DNA of 64,000 bases. Source: Cryobacterium suzukii (GTDB lineage Bacteria > Actinomycetota > Actinomycetes > Actinomycetales > Microbacteriaceae). The notes beneath the pieces were generated by a model, which was not told the DNA's origin, searched no databases, and was given only the letters and a program-made list of their open reading frames with translations. The position numbers were made by a program, and so were the translations under genes. The first letter of the stretch is position 1. Each line of letters opens with the position of its first letter. The stretch is taken from assembly GCF_004403185.1 (NCBI RefSeq), contig NZ_SOHJ01000009.1, positions 150,612 to 214,611 of the forward strand. The letters are read 5' to 3'. This document shows, one piece after another, positions 61,117-64,000 of the stretch.

Positions 61117-61881
61117 GTGCCGACCCTACGCCGCGATTACACACGGATGCCCGCACTCACCTTCGAAACGATGGGTACTGTCGTGAGTGTGCGACTGGGC
61201 GATTCCGATGCCGATGCAGCTGAACTGGTCGGGACGGTGTTTCGTCGCTGGGACGAGCAGTTCAGTCTGTACCGAGAGGATTCGGAACTGAGTCGCGTCG
61301 CGCGCGGGGACCTCCGTTTGACTGCGGCGAGTCAGAGTCTGCGCGACTGCTACGCCCTCGCGTTGAACTGGCGGGAATGCACCCAGGGCGTGTTCACACC
61401 ACATCGTGCCGATGGCGTCATCGACCTCTCTGGCGTGGTTAAGGCGCTCGCCATCGCTGAAGCCGGAGCAGCTCTGACGGCGTGCGGCCAGGCCAATTGG
61501 TCGATCAACGCTGGCGGTGATGTCCTGGTCAGTGCGGATGCCGGGCACCCCGAATGGGTCGTGGCGATCGTCGATCCGGGCAATCGAGGCGACGTGATTG
61601 CGAAGGTACCGCTGGGGCATCCGCTGCGGGCTGTGGCAACCTCGGGTAGCGCGGAACGGGGCGAACACATTTGGACTGCCCTAAACGGCGAACCGTCGCC
61701 GTTTCGACAGGTGAGTGTGTTCGCGGGCGATATCGTCACCGCCGACGTGCTCGCGACGGCGATCGTGGCCGGCGGAGAGGCGACGCTGAACGAGATGACC
61801 GAACGCTTCACCATCGACGTACTCGCGGTGCTGCGGGATGGCCAGTTGCTCGCGACTCCGGGACTGCGGCGCGCCGAATAG
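61117..61881 (+). CDS. ApbE-like FAD:protein FMN transferase
   Basis: A 254-residue protein without signal peptide or lipobox. It has TFETMGTVVSVRL at the start, YREDSELSRVARG, DLSGVVKALAIAEAG, WSINAGGDVLVS and RAVATSGSAERGEHIW, and the late TADVLATAIVAGG with the Mg-binding Asp. It transfers FMN from FAD to Thr/Ser on target proteins such as the FMN-binding neighbour. GTG 61117 abuts the previous stop; ATG 61147 is an alternative. It is shorter than most ApbE proteins, and its cytosolic location is unusual for an exported target. Confidence 0.87.
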   Translation: MPTLRRDYTRMPALTFETMGTVVSVRLGDSDADAAELVGTVFRRWDEQFSLYREDSELSRVARGDLRLTAASQSLRDCYALALNWRECTQGVFTPHRADGVIDLSGVVKALAIAEAGAALTACGQANWSINAGGDVLVSADAGHPEWVVAIVDPGNRGDVIAKVPLGHPLRAVATSGSAERGEHIWTALNGEPSPFRQVSVFAGDIVTADVLATAIVAGGEATLNEMTERFTIDVLAVLRDGQLLATPGLRRAE

Positions 61882-61917
61882 GTGATTTTGCGTGTTGGAC
61901 AGCTGCTGATCCTGAAA

Positions 61918-62328
61918 TCAAGCCGCGGCTAGCCTGCGCTGGCGGTCGAGGCGGCGCACGAGCGCGGCGATGGCACGCCAGCCGAGCAGGAACAGTCCGA
62001 GCACGACGGTCGTGACGATCGCGAAGCTGAGTTGAACGCCCTGGCCGCTGGCGAGGCGCAGCAGGAGACCACCCGCCACGGTGACGATCCAGATGCCGAG
62101 CCCGGTCCAGACGATGCGCCGAGGGTGTCGCCAGGCACGCAGCAGGAGCCAGCCGATAATTAAGCCGCCGAGGAACGGCCAGGAGGTCACGCCGAGTCCC
62201 GCCAGGCTTTCGCCGTGGCTCAATCGGCCGATCGCGGCGAAGGCCAGTACGGCGGCCGCGTCGAGAGCGGCCGCCGTACCGATCGATGATCGCGAAATAG
62301 GGCCAGCTCCGATGTGCAGTGATGCCAT
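61918..62328 (-). CDS. DUF3054 domain membrane protein
   Basis: A 136-residue protein with four hydrophobic segments (about 18-38, 47-67, 74-92 and 98-120) and a basic C-terminus, the DUF3054 layout. Segments include SWPFLGGLIIGWLLLRAW and VQLSFAIVTTVVLGLFLLGW. ATG 62328 has TAAGCT 6 bases upstream. It converges on the ApbE gene after 36 bases. Function unknown. Confidence 0.78.
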   Translation of the reverse strand: MASLHIGAGPISRSSIGTAAALDAAAVLAFAAIGRLSHGESLAGLGVTSWPFLGGLIIGWLLLRAWRHPRRIVWTGLGIWIVTVAGGLLLRLASGQGVQLSFAIVTTVVLGLFLLGWRAIAALVRRLDRQRRLAAA

Positions 62329-62334
62329 ATTTTT

Positions 62335-62340
62335 AGCTTA
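62335..62340 (-). promoter_or_regulatory. -10 box of the DUF3054 gene, probably leaderless
   Basis: TAAGCT on the minus strand ends 6 bases before ATG 62328. Confidence 0.5.
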
Positions 62341-62403
62341 TCCACCCGGTCGATCTAGAACCCGGAGTTAGCTGTGAGCCGCAGCACGGGCAGACGCAGC
62401 CCA

Positions 62404-63114
62404 CTAAACACCGCCGCCGATCAACGCCCCGATGACGTAGGTCACGGCAAGGGCGAGAATGCCGCCGATGACGATGCGGGCAATGGCGCGCGGTTTGGGA
62501 CTGTTGCCGAGGTGGGCGCTGAGCCAGCCGGTAATGACCAGGGCCACGAGAACGGCGACGAACGTGGCGCCGATGCGCCACTCGGCCGGGGGCAGCAGAA
62601 CGGCAAGCAGCGGGAGCGCAGCGCCGACGGTGAAGGCGATAGCGGATGCGTAGGCAGCATGCCACGGATTCGACACGTCCTGCTCGGTGATGTGCAACTC
62701 CACTTCGAGGTGCGCAGCGAGGGCGTCATGCTTGGTGAGTTCGAGTGCGACCTGCTGGGCGGTCTCGGTGGAGAGCCCCTTGGCAGCGTAGAATCCGGCC
62801 AGTTCGGCGAGTTCCTCCTCTGGCTCGTTCTCGAGCTCCCAGGTTTCTTTGGCAATGAGGGCGCGTTCTGAGTCGCGTTGGCTGCTCACCGACACGTACT
62901 CGCCGAGGGCCATCGAAATTGCGCCGGCGAGGAGGCTCGCGACACCGGCGATGAGAATGACGTTGGAATCGGTGGTCGCAGCCGCGACACCGACAACGAG
63001 GGCAGCGACGGAGACGATGCCGTCGTTCGCGCCGAGAACACCGGCGCGCAGCCAGTTCAGCCGGGAAGCGAGGCCGGCGGCGTGCGGTTCCACCGCTTGA
63101 GCAAGATCAGTCAT
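62404..63114 (-). CDS. VIT1/CCC1 family transporter
   Basis: A 236-residue membrane protein with five hydrophobic helices. The first two (RAGVLGANDGIVSVAALVVG, ASLLAGAISMALGEYVSVSS) carry the family motif GANDG and MALGEYVSVSSQRD. Between helices 2 and 3 is a ~70-residue hydrophilic region rich in Glu (WELENEPEEELAELAGFYAA), which binds iron or manganese in VIT1. Probably exports Fe2+ or Mn2+ from the cytosol. ATG 63114 (TATCTT 5 bases upstream) is chosen over an earlier frame. No iron box is visible. Confidence 0.87.
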   Translation of the reverse strand: MTDLAQAVEPHAAGLASRLNWLRAGVLGANDGIVSVAALVVGVAAATTDSNVILIAGVASLLAGAISMALGEYVSVSSQRDSERALIAKETWELENEPEEELAELAGFYAAKGLSTETAQQVALELTKHDALAAHLEVELHITEQDVSNPWHAAYASAIAFTVGAALPLLAVLLPPAEWRIGATFVAVLVALVITGWLSAHLGNSPKPRAIARIVIGGILALAVTYVIGALIGGGV

Positions 63115-63119
63115 AGAAC

Positions 63120-63125
63120 AAGATA
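63120..63125 (-). promoter_or_regulatory. -10 box of the VIT1-type gene, probably leaderless
   Basis: TATCTT on the minus strand ends 5 bases before ATG 63114. The remaining ~240 bases to sucC show no clear gene. Confidence 0.45.
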
Positions 63126-63366
63126 AGCACCCAGCGGGGGCCTCGTCCAGCAAGGTGTGGCTAGCCTTCGCGGTGCTGTTTCGTGGCAGCACAGTGGTGT
63201 TTCGAGAGCTCGATGAGTGCGCCGGGCCGCTCGATTCACGCGATAGAGTTTCCAAGGGCCGGTATGTCTTGATGTCGAGCTAATTTACGGCTGGACTGCT
63301 GTTACCAACAACCTCATATATCTTCACCGGCGGTGTGATCGCCAAGACGCGGATTGGAAGAGCAGC

Positions 63367-64000
63367 GTGGATCTTTACGAATACCAAGCGAGAGACCTCT
63401 TTGAGGAATATGGTGTGCCGGTTCTGCCGGGCATCATCGCGGACACCCCCGCCGAAGTGCGTGCAGCGGCCGAGAAGCTCGGTGGCGTTGTCGTCGTCAA
63501 GGCGCAGGTTAAGGTCGGCGGCCGCGGCAAGGCCGGCGGCGTCAAGGTAGCCAAGACTCCGGATGACGCTGAGGCCGCTGGCCAGGGCATCCTGGGCCTC
63601 GACATCAAGGGCCACACCGTTCACCGCGTCATGGTGGCCGGCGGAGCCCGCATCAAGGCGGAGTTCTACTTCTCCGTGCTGCTGGACCGCTCGAACCGGT
63701 CCTACCTGTCGCTCGCCAGCTACGAGGGCGGCGTGGAGATTGAAGTTCTCGCCGTCGAGAAGCCCGAAGCGCTCGCCTACACGGCCGTTGACCCCTCGGT
63801 CGGCATCGACCTGGCCGTGGCGAAGCAGATCGCCATCGACGCCAAGTTCCCGGCCGAGCTCGTCGACAAGGTCGCCCCGGTCTTCGTCAAGCTCTACAAC
63901 GTATTCAAGGGTGAAGACGCGACCCTGGTCGAGGTCAACCCGCTCGTGCTCACCGAAGAGGGCGACATCATCGCGCTCGACGGCAAGGTCACGATCGATG
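63367..64000 (+). CDS. sucC: Succinyl-CoA synthetase subunit beta (partial, N-terminal)
   Basis: TCA-cycle enzyme making succinate and ATP/GTP. The first 211 residues are present and run off the window. They start [20 protein letters not shown], then [20 protein letters not shown], which is the ATP-grasp nucleotide-binding region, and later [20 protein letters not shown], with the Mg-binding Asn and Asp. GTG 63367 follows GGAAGAG. sucD is expected beyond the window. The upstream gap (63126-63366) must hold its promoter, but I cannot fix it. Confidence 0.93.
   Translation, partial: MDLYEYQARDLFEEYGVPVLPGIIADTPAEVRAAAEKLGGVVVVKAQVKVGGRGKAGGVKVAKTPDDAEAAGQGILGLDIKGHTVHRVMVAGGARIKAEFYFSVLLDRSNRSYLSLASYEGGVEIEVLAVEKPEALAYTAVDPSVGIDLAVAKQIAIDAKFPAELVDKVAPVFVKLYNVFKGEDATLVEVNPLVLTEEGDIIALDGKVTID

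Overview
The window is one contiguous stretch of a GC-rich actinobacterial chromosome, most likely from the Microbacteriaceae (Cryobacterium/Leifsonia-like). I base this on the gene order secY-adk-map-infA-rpmJ-rpsM-rpsK-rpoA-rplQ, a short-type adenylate kinase, a GuaB3 paralogue beside guaB, groES separated from groEL, many GTG/TTG starts, and many start codons only 5-8 bases after a TAnnnT -10 box, as in leaderless actinobacterial transcripts. I found no tRNA, rRNA, insertion sequence, phage gene or CRISPR array. The content is chromosomal core plus a few accessory genes.

Layout. 1-4966: end of the ribosomal protein/secretion/RNA polymerase alpha supercluster, closed by a strong terminator. 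5008-9086: two tandem double-GNAT acetyltransferases and a convergent OafA-type acyltransferase with an SGNH domain. 9179-12625: truA, rplM-rpsI and glmM. 12632-18692: a palindrome-rich gap, then a very large secreted amylase-pullulanase gene on the minus strand that is broken by a single-base frameshift, with a LacI-type operator and a 9-bp tandem array upstream. 18780-26711: coaA divergent from glmS, then acpS-alr-tsaE, a TauE/SafE permease, and tsaB-rimI-tsaD, so cell-wall precursor and tRNA t6A genes are packed together. 26796-30552: two small DUF4190-type membrane proteins, a methyltransferase, HrcA/CIRCE-controlled groES and rarD.

30655-37003: a branched-chain amino acid ABC system made of a full-length solute-binding lipoprotein, a miniature paralogue, and a convergent livHMGF operon whose LivH carries an extra exported beta-sandwich domain. 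37262-48375: guaB, guaB3, glpD, an AbiEi/DUF559-like gene, a KhtTU-like cation/proton antiporter pair, SURF1, DUF3817 and guaA. 48533-54225: a TetR/EamA divergent pair sharing one operator, a GNAT, a phosphotransferase, an MFS exporter, a 49-residue membrane protein and a Bax-inhibitor-like protein. 54446-64000: GDPD, PcrA helicase, FUSC protein, a membrane oxidoreductase/FMN-binding protein/ApbE operon (a probable flavin-based electron transfer module), DUF3054, a VIT1-type transporter and the start of sucC.

The least ordinary features are non-coding: three related palindromic elements that each lie between convergent genes; a cluster of four palindromes after glmM; a heptamer (CGGATGC/GCATCCG) that recurs far more often than base composition predicts; perfect palindromes shared by divergent leaderless promoters (coaA/glmS and tetR/eamA); and a 16-base block repeated at the transcription start of two ribosomal protein operons. 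Among proteins, the flavin module, the LivH fusion and the mini binding protein deserve most attention.
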